Below are positions 39,520 to 48,610 of a stretch of DNA of 64,000 bases, one piece after another. The stretch's first letter is position 1, and each line of letters begins with the position of its first letter. The notes beneath the pieces are model-generated. The model saw nothing but the letters and a program-made list of their open reading frames with translations. It had not been told where the DNA came from and did no database searches. The DNA is taken from positions 906,501-970,500 of the forward strand of contig OZ025791.1 of assembly GCA_964019425.1 (NCBI GenBank), written 5' to 3'. Both the position numbers and the translations under genes were made by a program. The stretch is from Flectonema sp. DT1601 (Eukaryota; Euglenozoa; Diplonemea; Diplonemida; Diplonemidae).

Positions 39520-40273
39520 ATGGCAGCACAGAAGCCGGGAGCATACAAGGGTAATTGAAATTATAATCAAAATGTTTAAAACAAGTGTTTTTATGTCATC
39601 GAAGCATGTAAAAAAAAAAAAATATGTTTAAGGAAGAAGAAAAAAAAAAAAAAAAAAAATTCTTAATGGATTATATACTTGTACTCTACCGTCTCTTTGG
39701 AGAGGTTCTGCACTGATTCCTATAAAATCAACTCATCGATTTGATTATTTAATTGCAATTCTGCTTCAAAAAAGCCTTGAGTAAAAACATTGCAATAGTT
39801 CATTGTATCTTTAACAGATTTGTTAAATTATCGTTTTTTTTTCTTTTTATATAAAATGTTATGATACAAAGCAGTTGGTATTTTATAGAATAACCAAAAC
39901 AATTTACCCAGAAAAAAAAAAAAGATTTTTTTTTCTTCTTCAAAATAACTCAAACACGTTGCTATTGGAGTGTGTATTCATTGTTTCGCTGATGTATCCT
40001 CTCTATTAGGCATCGTGACATTAATAGAAAGTAAAATGACCTCGGGATTGGTTCATTATTTCAAATCTTCCAAGAAACACGATTGGGAACTAAGATGTGT
40101 CGGTGACTCGGGTTTTTAATAACACTTCCAATTGGAAAAAATCGTATGCTCTCAGCTGAATGTGACCCTTGATTTCATTTTCTGTTGCAGAGCTGGTACT
40201 CTTTCCTAAAATCATAATCATGATGTGGTTTCCTTTTTTGGTTTGGCACGTTTTTTCACACCTTTTCTTCTAA
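39520..40273 (+). CDS. 44-residue single-span microprotein, three exons
   Basis: Exons 39520-39550, 40010-40030 and 40191-40273. They read MAAQKPGAYK, then GIVTLIE, then KLVLFPKIIIMMWFPFLV and WHVFSHLFF to TAA. Donors GTAATT and GTAAAA; acceptors CTATTAG and GTTGCAG. Both joins are in phase. The first intron (459 nt) contains repeat family 2 copy 4. A polar N terminus and a C-terminal helix suggest an organelle membrane protein. Family unknown. Confidence 0.45.
39801..39890. repeat. Dispersed repeat family 2, copy 4
   Basis: The most complete copy: CATTGTATCTTTAACAG, TTGTTAAATTATCG, a T tract, GTTATGATACAA, GCAGTTGGTATTTTA. TTGTATC and GATACAA form an outer inverted repeat and TTAACA/TGTTAA an inner one. 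It sits inside an intron of a candidate microgene. Confidence 0.65.
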
Positions 40274-40383
40274 ATTTTATCTTTCATTTTGTGATTTAAA
40301 AATAAGGCAAGAAACTTACGGAGTTACAAGATGTTAATAGCTGTGACAACTAACTGCTATTGAGCCCTGTGTCATTTCAATTT

Positions 40384-40652
40384 ATGGAAAGGTCACTCAG
40401 CACAATACATCAGCACACGTATCGTGGAGAGGGGTCACTCTGTATGAAGTGTTGGTGATCATTCTATACTGTTTATGTTTGTTTTTTCGTGTTTTACTGT
40501 TTCTGTTAGTGTCGCAAGGAAAGGGTGTTCCGACAGAACGAAATCTGATAAAAAATGAAACTAAGAAGAAAAAAAATAACGAAAAACAAAACACACACTC
40601 GATCTTTCCTCACGCAAAGTCTGTTTTCCCGCTGACGGTTGCTCAAAACTGA
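40384..40652 (+). CDS. 66-residue soluble protein, two exons
   Basis: Exon 40384-40441 encodes MERSLSTIHQHTYRGEGSL and ends at GTATGA. Exon 40510-40652 follows TTTCTGTTAG and reads SQGKGVPTERNLIKNETKK, KNNEKQNTHSIFPHAKSVF, PLTVAQN to TGA. Phases match. This product is hydrophilic with ordinary composition, so it is less likely to be a chance T-rich frame. Family unknown. Confidence 0.5.
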
Positions 40653-41249
40653 TAGTGGCTTCAGGATTTACCACGTGTGGGGGAAGCACCCCAAGCTCCC
40701 TCAAAAAAAAATAAATAAATAAACAATTTTCAAAATCTTTCAATAAAACTTTCTTTTCTGTTTTAATCATGTAATGTGTGGGGTTCTTTCTTCATTTATG
40801 AGAGCCCAGTATGATGTTTCTAAGTCATGAACTTAGTTGTGGTCAGTTTTTTTTTTTTTTTTTTTTTTTTTTTTGCAACATTGTCAGGTAAGGAAAAAAA
40901 CAAAAAAACAAAACAAAGGAGTGGAAAGCAATGAAACAAATTTTGTTGAGGCAAACTCAAGGTTAACAGTCTCGTAAAGAGCGTAAGCAGTCGGTCAATC
41001 GGTTGATTTACTTCGACTTATGTGAAATGGTGATCAACTCTCTCAATGAGAGAAGTCACCGAAAAAGGAGTTGAGGGCTTTGTGATACGGGCTAATTATT
41101 TTACTGAGAAAAAGAATAGTCTGCTTGGACGTGACCTTGGAGATATAATCCTGCTGGGAGGATTTTGTTGACCTCTGCAGGATGGTTTTTGAAAAGAAAA
41201 ATAATAAACAATAAAAAAAAAATAAATAAATGAATAAAATAAAATAAAA
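40653..41249. other. Spacer with an exon-like frame
   Basis: After the acceptor GGTTAACAG a frame at 40970-41074 reads SRKERKQSVNRLIYFDLCEM then VINSLNERSHRKRS to TGA, without a matched upstream exon. The same bases form a hairpin (GGTGA..CTCTC/GAGAG..TCACC). A T tract of about 30 bases lies near 40848. Confidence 0.4.
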
Positions 41250-41513
41250 ATGGGATACAGTTCCCCAGTCCACGTACTTCTCCCCTTCGATTCCTCCCAT
41301 GGCGCCCTCTCTTCTTGTTTTACAAGTTCCTCTTTTTTTTTCTCTTCTTTTTTGTTAGTCCCTTCCGAACCACCACATGGAAAAAAAGTTTTTGATAAAA
41401 TGATTTCAGAAAGTATTAGAACAACTAACTTCTATTTTATTTACAGAAAAACAGATGAATCGTCACGGATGGCTGTCTGTGCGATAAATAAACTGAAAGC
41501 TAGTAGTTATTAA
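41250..41513 (+). CDS. Candidate 87-residue protein upstream of HEI10
   Basis: ATG ORF: MGYSSPVHVLLPFDSSHGAL, a Ser/Phe-rich middle, then PSEPPHGKKVFDKMISESIR, TTNFYFIYRKTDESSRMAVC and AINKLKASSY to TAA. Composition is ordinary at both ends. The acceptor TTTATTTACAG at 41446, inside it, may belong to the HEI10-like gene's leader, in which case this ORF is partly leader sequence. Confidence 0.35.
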   Translation: MGYSSPVHVLLPFDSSHGALSSCFTSSSFFFSSFLLVPSEPPHGKKVFDKMISESIRTTNFYFIYRKTDESSRMAVCAINKLKASSY

Positions 41514-41555
41514 CCTTTACATCATCTTACCTATAGGCCAGTTAATAGGTAAAAA

Positions 41556-42158
41556 ATGATATTTCTTTGTAATCTCTGTCATCAAGAAGTTGACACCAAC
41601 AGCAGTGAGATGCTCGTCACAAGATGTCTTCATCTTTACTGTTCTACTTGTGGTCCAACACACTTTGGAGCAGAGCGAAAATGCAGATGCGGAACAACTC
41701 TTCAATCGGACGAGTTAGTTATGACTTCTGAAATCCGAAGAGGAAAAGGAAATAAATATTTAGCAGCGGGTCTCTCTCCTGATGAGATAATGGAAGTATC
41801 ACAGTTCGCTATCAAGTTTTGGGAGAAACAAATTCTTGCGAAGATGCATCTCCTGGAGTGTGAGAACTCTCGTGTTGAGAAACTGAAGAAAGAGGTCGCT
41901 GATCAGGTGAAGACTTCTGATCGCAACATTATTCTACGAGATGAGAAAATAAAATCACTCGAAGCTGAAGTCACTCGCATCGGAAAGTCTTACGCACACC
42001 TGGAGCTATCTTCAGCAGCAAAGATCCAACAGATGCAGGCAGTCATCGATACATCTCCGAACCCAACAATCCCCGTGACAACCCCTTCAAGAACCTTCTT
42101 AACACTTCCTCCCTTTAGGCTTAATAAACTGACTGATGACATCTCTGAGTGGGCTTGA
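41556..42158 (+). CDS. HEI10: HEI10/CCNB1IP1-like RING protein (meiotic crossover factor)
   Basis: 200 residues, single exon. An N-terminal C3HC4 RING: CNLC, then TRCLHLYCSTC, then CRCGTTL. Next comes the segment that marks this family, LSPDEIMEVSQFAIKFWEKQ (vertebrate and plant HEI10 have GLxPxxVLDISxRALxFW), a coiled coil, and a short C-terminal tail with Pro/Ser. HEI10 proteins are SUMO/ubiquitin ligases that accumulate on the synaptonemal complex and fix crossover sites. Family usually 270-300 residues, so the tail is short here. Its presence implies meiosis. An AG acceptor lies upstream, and a short uORF (MNRHGWLSVR) sits at 41455. Confidence 0.75.
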   Translation: MIFLCNLCHQEVDTNSSEMLVTRCLHLYCSTCGPTHFGAERKCRCGTTLQSDELVMTSEIRRGKGNKYLAAGLSPDEIMEVSQFAIKFWEKQILAKMHLLECENSRVEKLKKEVADQVKTSDRNIILRDEKIKSLEAEVTRIGKSYAHLELSSAAKIQQMQAVIDTSPNPTIPVTTPSRTFLTLPPFRLNKLTDDISEWA

Positions 42159-42488
42159 AATCTACTCGTGAGTAGTCTGCAGTAATATTGCCTTTTTCCA
42201 TTCGTACCTTCTCAATAAATATAAAGTATCCCATTGTTGTGGCAATCTCTCACTTCCTTTCTATGACTCATGTTGACGAATGGCTACCTTCTTAACTTTT
42301 TGAGTTCTTTTGTATTCCCAATTTGTATCTAAATATTTCCTCAGTTTTTGCAGGGCAATGTGGAAAATAAGGAGTTAGATATTAATCTTACCAGCACCAC
42401 GTCTCCTTTCCCTTTGGAGGTTAATCTTTTATATCTTGATTTCCATTTCTCATTTTTTCAGTTCTCAACACAGTGCACGTTCACAAAA

Positions 42489-44417
42489 ATGGCCGTCAAC
42501 GCAAAGTTGGTAATTGGAATAAATCTGTTATGCGTGGCTTTGCTACTGACGATAATTATAATAAACTATCAGCTGCAGAAGAAGATCACCGATTCCAACG
42601 ACACGATGTTGAAGACACTGCGACTGGCGACGGAGTTGAGACAGAGTTCGGATGACCTGACGAGGTTCGTGAGGACGTACACGGTAACAGGTAACTCATC
42701 GTATTGGGATTATTTCCTGGACGTGATCTCGATCAGAGACGGTAAGATGCCACTCCCCATTTATCCGCACAGGATTTACTGGGACTTGTACGTGACGGGG
42801 GGTCAACCGAGGCCGAGTGGGCCGCCATCGTCGTTGGATTCCAGAATGAAACAGGCTGGGTTCACCGCTGAGGAATTGGGTATGGTTACGTTGGCAAAGA
42901 GCAGAAGCGATGCTTTGATCGATCTTGAGAACGTAGCCTACCACGCGATGATTGGGAAATACCGGCCGACAGATCAGAATGTGAATGTCAACACCAGCGG
43001 GCTGACTGCGGAGCAGCTGCAGGAGTTCAGTGTGTCAGCTCCTCCTAATCAAACATACGCGATGGGATTGGTACATGGTTTGCCTTACCATCGTGAGAAG
43101 GCTGGCATCATGAAGCCGATTGATGATTTCTTTGCGCGGTCTGAGGAGAGGCTTTCCTCGTTGGATGGCACCACTCGTACCAGCTCGATCATTTCGGTTC
43201 TCGGGTTTGGTGTCATCGCCATTCTGACGGGGTTGTTGATCTACACCAGCATAGAGCATTGGAGAAGTATTCAGCAATGTCGAGACCTGTACAGCAGCAA
43301 GGTGCAGGCCAGTAGGATTGCCGAGTCGATAAGTGGGTTCCGTCTTGAAGAGGTCGAATATTTAAATGAATTGGAGAACCCAGATGAGCTGCAAGTGGCG
43401 TTTCTTATCATTGCTGGGAACCTGAAGCTGTATAAACCTTACTTACCATCTCACTTGATTGACGGTGACAGTGATGAGTCGGATGGTGGTGCCAAGCAGA
43501 GTACGTGTTCCGGAACAGCACAATCGTTGTCAGCATCAACAGCAACATCCCAGTCTGTAAAGGTTGCTTCTCGTCTCGCACTCGGACTTGACCGTCGTCC
43601 ATGTACGATTGTTGCTGTTTCTAATAAGTTCGCAGAAGGTCAGGTGAATCACTCAGACCATCAGAATGTTTGCAAAAAGTTTGCTCAACTTTCTAATTGG
43701 CTATTTCTGATGTCCAGCAGAACGAAGGGAAACCTCTCAATGTCACCAGCGGGAGTATTCTACATAACCTATAGAGGGAAGATATCTTCAGCAATGGATC
43801 TAATTCATCACAGCGTTGCTGAATTAGAAGGTGTCACTTTTGGCTGCTGCCACAGCAAAGACGTCTGTGGCAACATTGGAGGAGACTTTCAGCGAGGGTT
43901 TGTTAATTTGGGGCAGTCGAATCAAACAGCGGAGGTACTCAGTTCCCTTGCGGCCAGATTGGGACTTCACAACCTGATTGAAGAGAAAACATCCATTGCA
44001 GTTCCCGGTGCTTCGTTTTTGTGCCGCAGTAAGGTTCAAATGTACGACAATTACAAAGCGGAATCCAGGAAGTTGAAAGCATTCACACTCCTTGCAATTG
44101 CGGAAGCTGCTCAAGAAGAGTGGATGTATGATCTCTGTCGCAATACTAACACAGCCGTGACTGAAGTGAACGAGGCGATTGGGATGTACCTTGAAAGTGG
44201 TGAACGTAAACATCGTGACTTGATTCCGGAAACCTTGAAAGTAGAAGGTAAAGGAGATGTCGATATGTCCTGGGTCCATGAAGCTCATCCTTTTCCTACG
44301 CAAGTCTGTTTTATGTCGCGAGTAGTCAGTCTTCATCCAGACACAGCTGAAACAGTCAGAGCTGACGATTACAGAAAAACTGGGCTGATTGTATCCGAGA
44401 AATGTGAAGCTAAATAA
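42489..44417 (+). CDS. Two-span membrane protein with degenerate class III cyclase domain
   Basis: 642 residues. The start MAVNAKLVIGINLL follows the acceptor CAACACAG. Helix 1 is at residues about 6-28, then a 230-residue extracytoplasmic domain, helix 2 (IISVLGFGVIAILTGLLIYT), a linker with a polyserine region, and a C-terminal domain. That domain aligns by pattern with class III nucleotidyl cyclases: CTIVAVSNKFAEG where the family has a metal Asp, and CGNIGGDFQRGFVNLGQSNQ like the GNxGs..R..xxxGxxVN block. Both metal-binding Asp are missing, so cyclase activity is unlikely. The layout resembles receptor-type cyclases of protists. The coding DNA is more GC-rich at its 5' end than its neighbours. 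Confidence 0.7.
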   Translation: MAVNAKLVIGINLLCVALLLTIIIINYQLQKKITDSNDTMLKTLRLATELRQSSDDLTRFVRTYTVTGNSSYWDYFLDVISIRDGKMPLPIYPHRIYWDLYVTGGQPRPSGPPSSLDSRMKQAGFTAEELGMVTLAKSRSDALIDLENVAYHAMIGKYRPTDQNVNVNTSGLTAEQLQEFSVSAPPNQTYAMGLVHGLPYHREKAGIMKPIDDFFARSEERLSSLDGTTRTSSIISVLGFGVIAILTGLLIYTSIEHWRSIQQCRDLYSSKVQASRIAESISGFRLEEVEYLNELENPDELQVAFLIIAGNLKLYKPYLPSHLIDGDSDESDGGAKQSTCSGTAQSLSASTATSQSVKVASRLALGLDRRPCTIVAVSNKFAEGQVNHSDHQNVCKKFAQLSNWLFLMSSRTKGNLSMSPAGVFYITYRGKISSAMDLIHHSVAELEGVTFGCCHSKDVCGNIGGDFQRGFVNLGQSNQTAEVLSSLAARLGLHNLIEEKTSIAVPGASFLCRSKVQMYDNYKAESRKLKAFTLLAIAEAAQEEWMYDLCRNTNTAVTEVNEAIGMYLESGERKHRDLIPETLKVEGKGDVDMSWVHEAHPFPTQVCFMSRVVSLHPDTAETVRADDYRKTGLIVSEKCEAK

Positions 44418-46194
44418 GGAATTCCTGTGCATTCTGCATTCTGAATTGTTACAATTCAAGAGGTAAACAAGTCCGCTTCAATGTATAATAATTTGTGACT
44501 TTCTTCCTTTTTATTTACACCATTCTCTATCTCATCCCTTCATAGTACGCTGCCTTGCTTTTCATAATATTTTTAGAAGTTACTGATGTGTCGGTTTCAT
44601 TGACCTTTTCTTTTCTTTTTTCTTTTTTTTTGTGCTTTTGCTTAGATTTGTTTAGATGCTGGTTTTTTGTTACATTCTTCAGACGTGGGTTTTCGAAATT
44701 ATATTTAGGTCTGCAGGCTGACCTAATAAAAACTCGGGGAAGTGCCCATGTTCTAGTTTACAAAAGCTTATAACCCCCCTCCTAATCTTAAACAATATTC
44801 GCAGAGTTTTTTCCAATATTAATATTTCCTTCAGTCAAAAGTCATAAATTACTAATTGTTTATATTATTAGTTAACTTTGATTCAATTCACAATATTTAT
44901 ATTCCTATAAATATTGTGTCAAGTCCTCTCCCTTTGCATAACTAAAAAGAAAAAAAAAAAAAGAAAAAATACTTTCTCACTCACTTAATTTAAATTACCT
45001 TTCGGACTCAGATCAAATATCAGTCAAAAAGATTTTTGCGATCAAAAAAAAACCCCCCTCTTTCGCTGTCGGGGGAGCATGATATTTTTACTTTTTTGAT
45101 TTTTTTTTTTTTTGGAATCGGAAGATGTACTTAACATGGATTGTGATGATGCAAAGAATTATCTTACAAGAAAATGTTGTGCAAGGGTTCCACTAAGTGA
45201 TTCCCGCTGAGCCAGAAGTTGGCCGAATGATGGCGCGCATTAAGATGCCGCCTCAATCGGAATTATTACTATTTTATCTCAATGTACAAAACTTTTTGGT
45301 CGCAATTTTTTTTTAACTTTTTGACTTTTCCTCTCCATTACATACCTCTCTCACCTCCTTAATTTATTTAGGGTGAGTGCTCCGAGTGTTTAATTAACAT
45401 TACGAGTTTGCGAGTTCATAATAAACATTGCGAATTACTACCTCCTCTCCCATGCAGAAGTAAAAAAAACAACAGAAAACCTCTAATTCCACCAAAATAG
45501 TTTGCGAAATCGCCAACTCCCGACAAAAAAAAGTTGTCCGCCAGGATTCGAACTTGACCCAAAAAGTGGTTAACTATTTTTAAGGAATTAAGAGTTTTCC
45601 AAAAAAAAAGAGAAAAAAAAAAAGAAAAGTTCATACCTCTCCCCACCTTAATTTATTTAAGGTGAGTGCTCCGAGTGTTTCATTAACATTACGAGTTTGC
45701 GAGTATTGCGAGTTAGTAATTACTATGTTACGGCTCTGCCGAGTGTGATTTCCTTTTGGTCTCTTAATACGTGCCCGAGTGCCGCATTTAGAGCCGGCAT
45801 TAAAGTAACACGCAAGGCATGAAAAATGAAGTATTATCCCGAAACTTGCTCACATTTAACTTCAATACGTTGTTTTATTTTGAAATGAATAGTGTCGATC
45901 CAATAATGAACTTTGCAATTAACTGAATCATCTCTGTACTTTGCAACGAACATTAATTCACCAATAAAAGTATTCACGTCGTTCAATGTTACATTAATTC
46001 ACCTCCGCCGTTTTTTTAACAGGGTGTGCCTGGCCCGGCTTAGTCTTCACTCTCAAGCATTTTGTGATGGTGAAAGTGGGTTGCAGTGACAGGAAACTCT
46101 TTGTAGTTGTGATAGTGACAATAAACATTGTCTTACTGCTTTAGTATTGTATTTATTATAAATAACTTCACAACTAGCTGGTTGGTTCAATAAC
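44418..46194. other. Spacer with direct repeats and a tRNA-like remnant
   Basis: Holds an exon-like frame at 44683-44773 after ACATTCTTCAG (RGFSKLYLGLQADLIKTRGS then AHVLVYKSL), two direct repeats at 45341 and 45630, a B-box-like motif on the minus strand at 45544-45553 followed by a T tract, an inverted repeat CGGCTCT/AGAGCCG near 45731-45795, and two ACATTAATTCACC copies near 45950 and 45992. No full gene is supported. Confidence 0.45.
45341..45415. repeat. Direct repeat pair, copy 1 (copy 2 at 45630-45704)
   Basis: Both copies run CATACCTCTC, CACCT, TTAATTTATTTA, GGTGAGTGCTCCGAGTGTTT, ATTAACATTACGAGTTTGCG. They differ at a few positions and are 289 bp apart in the same orientation. Each copy includes TTTA followed by GGTGAGTGC, which looks like an acceptor next to a donor. 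Confidence 0.75.
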
Positions 46195-46359
46195 ATGTCA
46201 AGTGATGGATTAGTCACTGCCTGTGATAGTCTTCAGAAAAAGATTTCAGAAGCCAACTGCGGATTAGATAACGCGACCTCATTGTATTCTAATATATATT
46301 CTGAAGTAGAGGCTTTGAAGAAAAGAGTTGTGAAGGAGTTGAGCCAGTGTGCTGCTGGG

Positions 46360-46390
<31 letters not shown>

Positions 46391-46572
46391 CAATAACAAC
46401 AGCAACAACCACAACTTCTTCATTTGTAATACCGATAAACGAATCTTTAATGAGTGACACTGTTGACTCAAAGCAACAAGACCTTTTCGAAAAGAAGAAG
46501 CTGCTTGAGATGAAAGAGGCGGAGTTGCGTGAACTCCGCCGTCAGGTTGAAGTAGAATCTAATACAGATTGA
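46195..46572 (+). CDS. Small coiled-coil protein with Pro/Thr linker
   Basis: 125 residues, ATG 17 nt after CACAACTAG. A helix (LQKKISEANCGLDNATSLY, then SEVEALKKRVVKELSQ), then a Pro run and a long Thr/Ala linker coded by ACA/ACC repeats, then a second charged helix (LEMKEAELRELRRQVEVES). Probably an oligomeric adaptor. Family unknown. Confidence 0.65.
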
Positions 46573-46800
46573 AATCCCCCCAAACTCTTCACGAAGTGAT
46601 AGAATATGTTGTAATAAATTAGAGTTATTCATTCTATTTTTATATTTTCGTAGTATTGACAGTCAACGCATGTCATTTAATAACCTTCCCCTCCTGAAGG
46701 GAATATTTATTTTAACAGGTCAGAGCAACTAAATCGATTACTGAAGGACTTACGTGTATTCACTGTGAGAATACCTTCCATTAGTAGGAATATAAATAAC

Positions 46801-47196
46801 ATGTTTAGATCTTTGAGGCAAACCTCCAGACGTAGTTACTTTAAAGTAGGGAGCGTTGATCCTTATTTCAATGCTGTTCTAGCTCAAGATACTCCAAAAG
46901 TGTTACAGATACTGAGAAATAAAGATGATGACACTGACCATGTAAGGAGAGGATTGGTTGCTCTATGGGCAATGGCTAAAGTACATGAAGAAATGAAAGA
47001 ACCAATAGGAGTTGATGAAGATGTTAAGCAGTTAGTGGAAGAAAGTCTCCTTCGGGGAATTGAAGAAAAAAACAACGACTTATTTGATGCAGCTGAGGAG
47101 TTAATAACTATGTGCAACGGATTCCCCACCAGCGACAAAATCAAAGCGGCTCTTGAACAGAAAGAAATTATATTCTCATCAGCAACTAAAGCATAA
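46801..47196 (+). CDS. Putative mitochondrial protein, 131 residues
   Basis: Start MFRSLRQTSRRSYF is a textbook mitochondrial presequence (Arg-rich, no acids). The ATG is 82 nt behind the acceptor TTTTAACAG at 46719. The mature part is all-helical (DPYFNAVLAQDTPKVLQILR, RRGLVALWAMAKVHEEM, LFDAAEELITMCNGFP). I do not recognise the family; HEAT-like or ribosome/respiratory accessory proteins are possible. Confidence 0.65.
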   Translation: MFRSLRQTSRRSYFKVGSVDPYFNAVLAQDTPKVLQILRNKDDDTDHVRRGLVALWAMAKVHEEMKEPIGVDEDVKQLVEESLLRGIEEKNNDLFDAAEELITMCNGFPTSDKIKAALEQKEIIFSSATKA

Positions 47197-47346
47197 GTTA
47201 ATAACCTCTCGAAGTGGATTAAACTAACTCTTTTTACGAACCCAAACTGCTGAACTTTATATCGTCTGTCGGTTTTCATATCTCAAATAGTTGTGATGTA
47301 AAAACTATTTTACTCTTCCTTTATTATGATTCAGCTTATTTCCCAA

Positions 47347-47739
47347 ATGGCAATATACAAAAAAGGAACCAAGAAAGTAATTCTCGGAAACGAGGTTCTC
47401 AGAAGAGGAACAGAACCCGGAGAGAGGATGCTGCGAAATTCACAAACATTCAGCATCATGGAGAAAGTGCTTCCAAAAATTGAAGATGGAACAATGAAGA
47501 AGACGGAAGCTGAAGCAGCACTGAAAACAGCGCAGGAGAATGAACTTCTCGCGTTTAAAATTATAACTGAAGCTGCGATGGACAACATCGACCTATTGAT
47601 TGAAGAGAACAGCTCAAAGATAACCAATGATGATTTTCTTATTATAAAATCGAAAAAGAGAAAATGCGCTCACCGGATACTACGAAAAGGAAAACTAGAA
47701 ACTCACAACAAGAAAAAACTTAAGAAGAAAAGCAACTGA
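47347..47739 (+). CDS. Basic helical protein, 130 residues, unknown
   Basis: ATG chosen 12 nt after the acceptor TATGATTCAG. An in-frame ATG at 47326 sits before that acceptor. The protein has an acidic/basic helical core (EKVLPKIEDGTMKKTEAEAA, AFKIITEAAMDNIDLLIEE) and a very basic C terminus (RKCAHRILRKGKLETHNKKK). That tail could bind nucleic acid. Family unknown. Confidence 0.6.
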   Translation: MAIYKKGTKKVILGNEVLRRGTEPGERMLRNSQTFSIMEKVLPKIEDGTMKKTEAEAALKTAQENELLAFKIITEAAMDNIDLLIEENSSKITNDDFLIIKSKKRKCAHRILRKGKLETHNKKKLKKKSN

Positions 47740-47915
47740 TACCTACCACTCCATACAAATGTTTTGATGTTAGAATAGACAAACACTTATGTTATTATTA
47801 AGGTATTCATTGTAGTCATAAACAACACTTCTAAACAGGTCATCATTATACCAAGAAGACATGTTGGGTGATTACAACCTAATCAGTCCTTTTTATTTTT
47901 ATTACAACAGCGACC

Positions 47916-48410
47916 ATGGAAACAGAAACGGAGTTGTCGGTCTTCTCACCGAAGATGCCGTCAGACATTAGACGGAGTTACAACAAACGACGAGCGGGTG
48001 CGATATACGGAAGAGCTGTTGTTTTTAAGAAATGGGGAAAGCAAACTAAAAAGGAAAAGCAGCGAATAAATGACATGCGAGGAGAACGAGAGCGGATGTG
48101 GTGTTTGCTGACACACATGAAATCTAAACCGCTTCCTGAGTTGGTGAGAAACATTTCCCCAGCTCATTGTTTTCCTATTTCATTAAAACACTCCTCACAA
48201 GTTAATCTTCCTATTCTTGAAAGTTGTATTCAAGTTCCGGTAAAACCGAGTACTGCAAAGTTTGCTGCTCGGCAGTGGAAGAATCTGACTGGACGATTAG
48301 CTTTTAATTCGGTTCAACGCGAGCCCTTTAATATGTCAACGATCCGTAACGAAGTGTTTGAATCAAAGAATAGATATGGAAACACTAATTACAAGGTTCG
48401 TGAATATTAG
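47916..48410 (+). CDS. KPSTAK-family protein, copy 1
   Basis: 164 residues, ATG 5 nt after TTACAACAG. Basic and rich in aromatic and Arg/Lys residues (MPSDIRRSYNKRRAGAIYGR). The C-terminal half shares an ordered set of motifs with the gene at 51886: LPxLxxxxxVPxKPSTAKxA, ARxWxxxxG, xRxPF, VFExKxxY. The shared block spans about 70 residues, so the two are paralogs. Family not recognised. Size and basic character suggest a structural, perhaps microtubule-associated, protein. Confidence 0.7.
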   Translation: METETELSVFSPKMPSDIRRSYNKRRAGAIYGRAVVFKKWGKQTKKEKQRINDMRGERERMWCLLTHMKSKPLPELVRNISPAHCFPISLKHSSQVNLPILESCIQVPVKPSTAKFAARQWKNLTGRLAFNSVQREPFNMSTIRNEVFESKNRYGNTNYKVREY

Positions 48411-48610
48411 AATAATTGCTCCCTGCCATCCCTGCCAGCCATTTGTTTTGTTTTTCTTCTGATCATCTGTCGATGAGCAGCAAGCAGTAGTTTACACCTT
48501 CTTATTTCTGATGAATTTATTTCACATCAGAAATCTACTTCACAGCATCTTTTCTAATTTAACTTCACAAAGATAAATTATTCATCTCACTCAACAGCGC
48601 AGTACCTTTA

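Noticed and set aside
45232-45321. 29-codon ORF starting MMARIKMPPQSELLL
   Set aside because: Its possible donor leads into the direct-repeat region, where no coherent second exon exists.
45520-45590. Minus-strand tRNA with Pol III terminator
   Set aside because: GTTCGAATCC and a T tract are present, but no matching 5' acceptor strand or D arm is found upstream on that strand. Kept only as a remnant.
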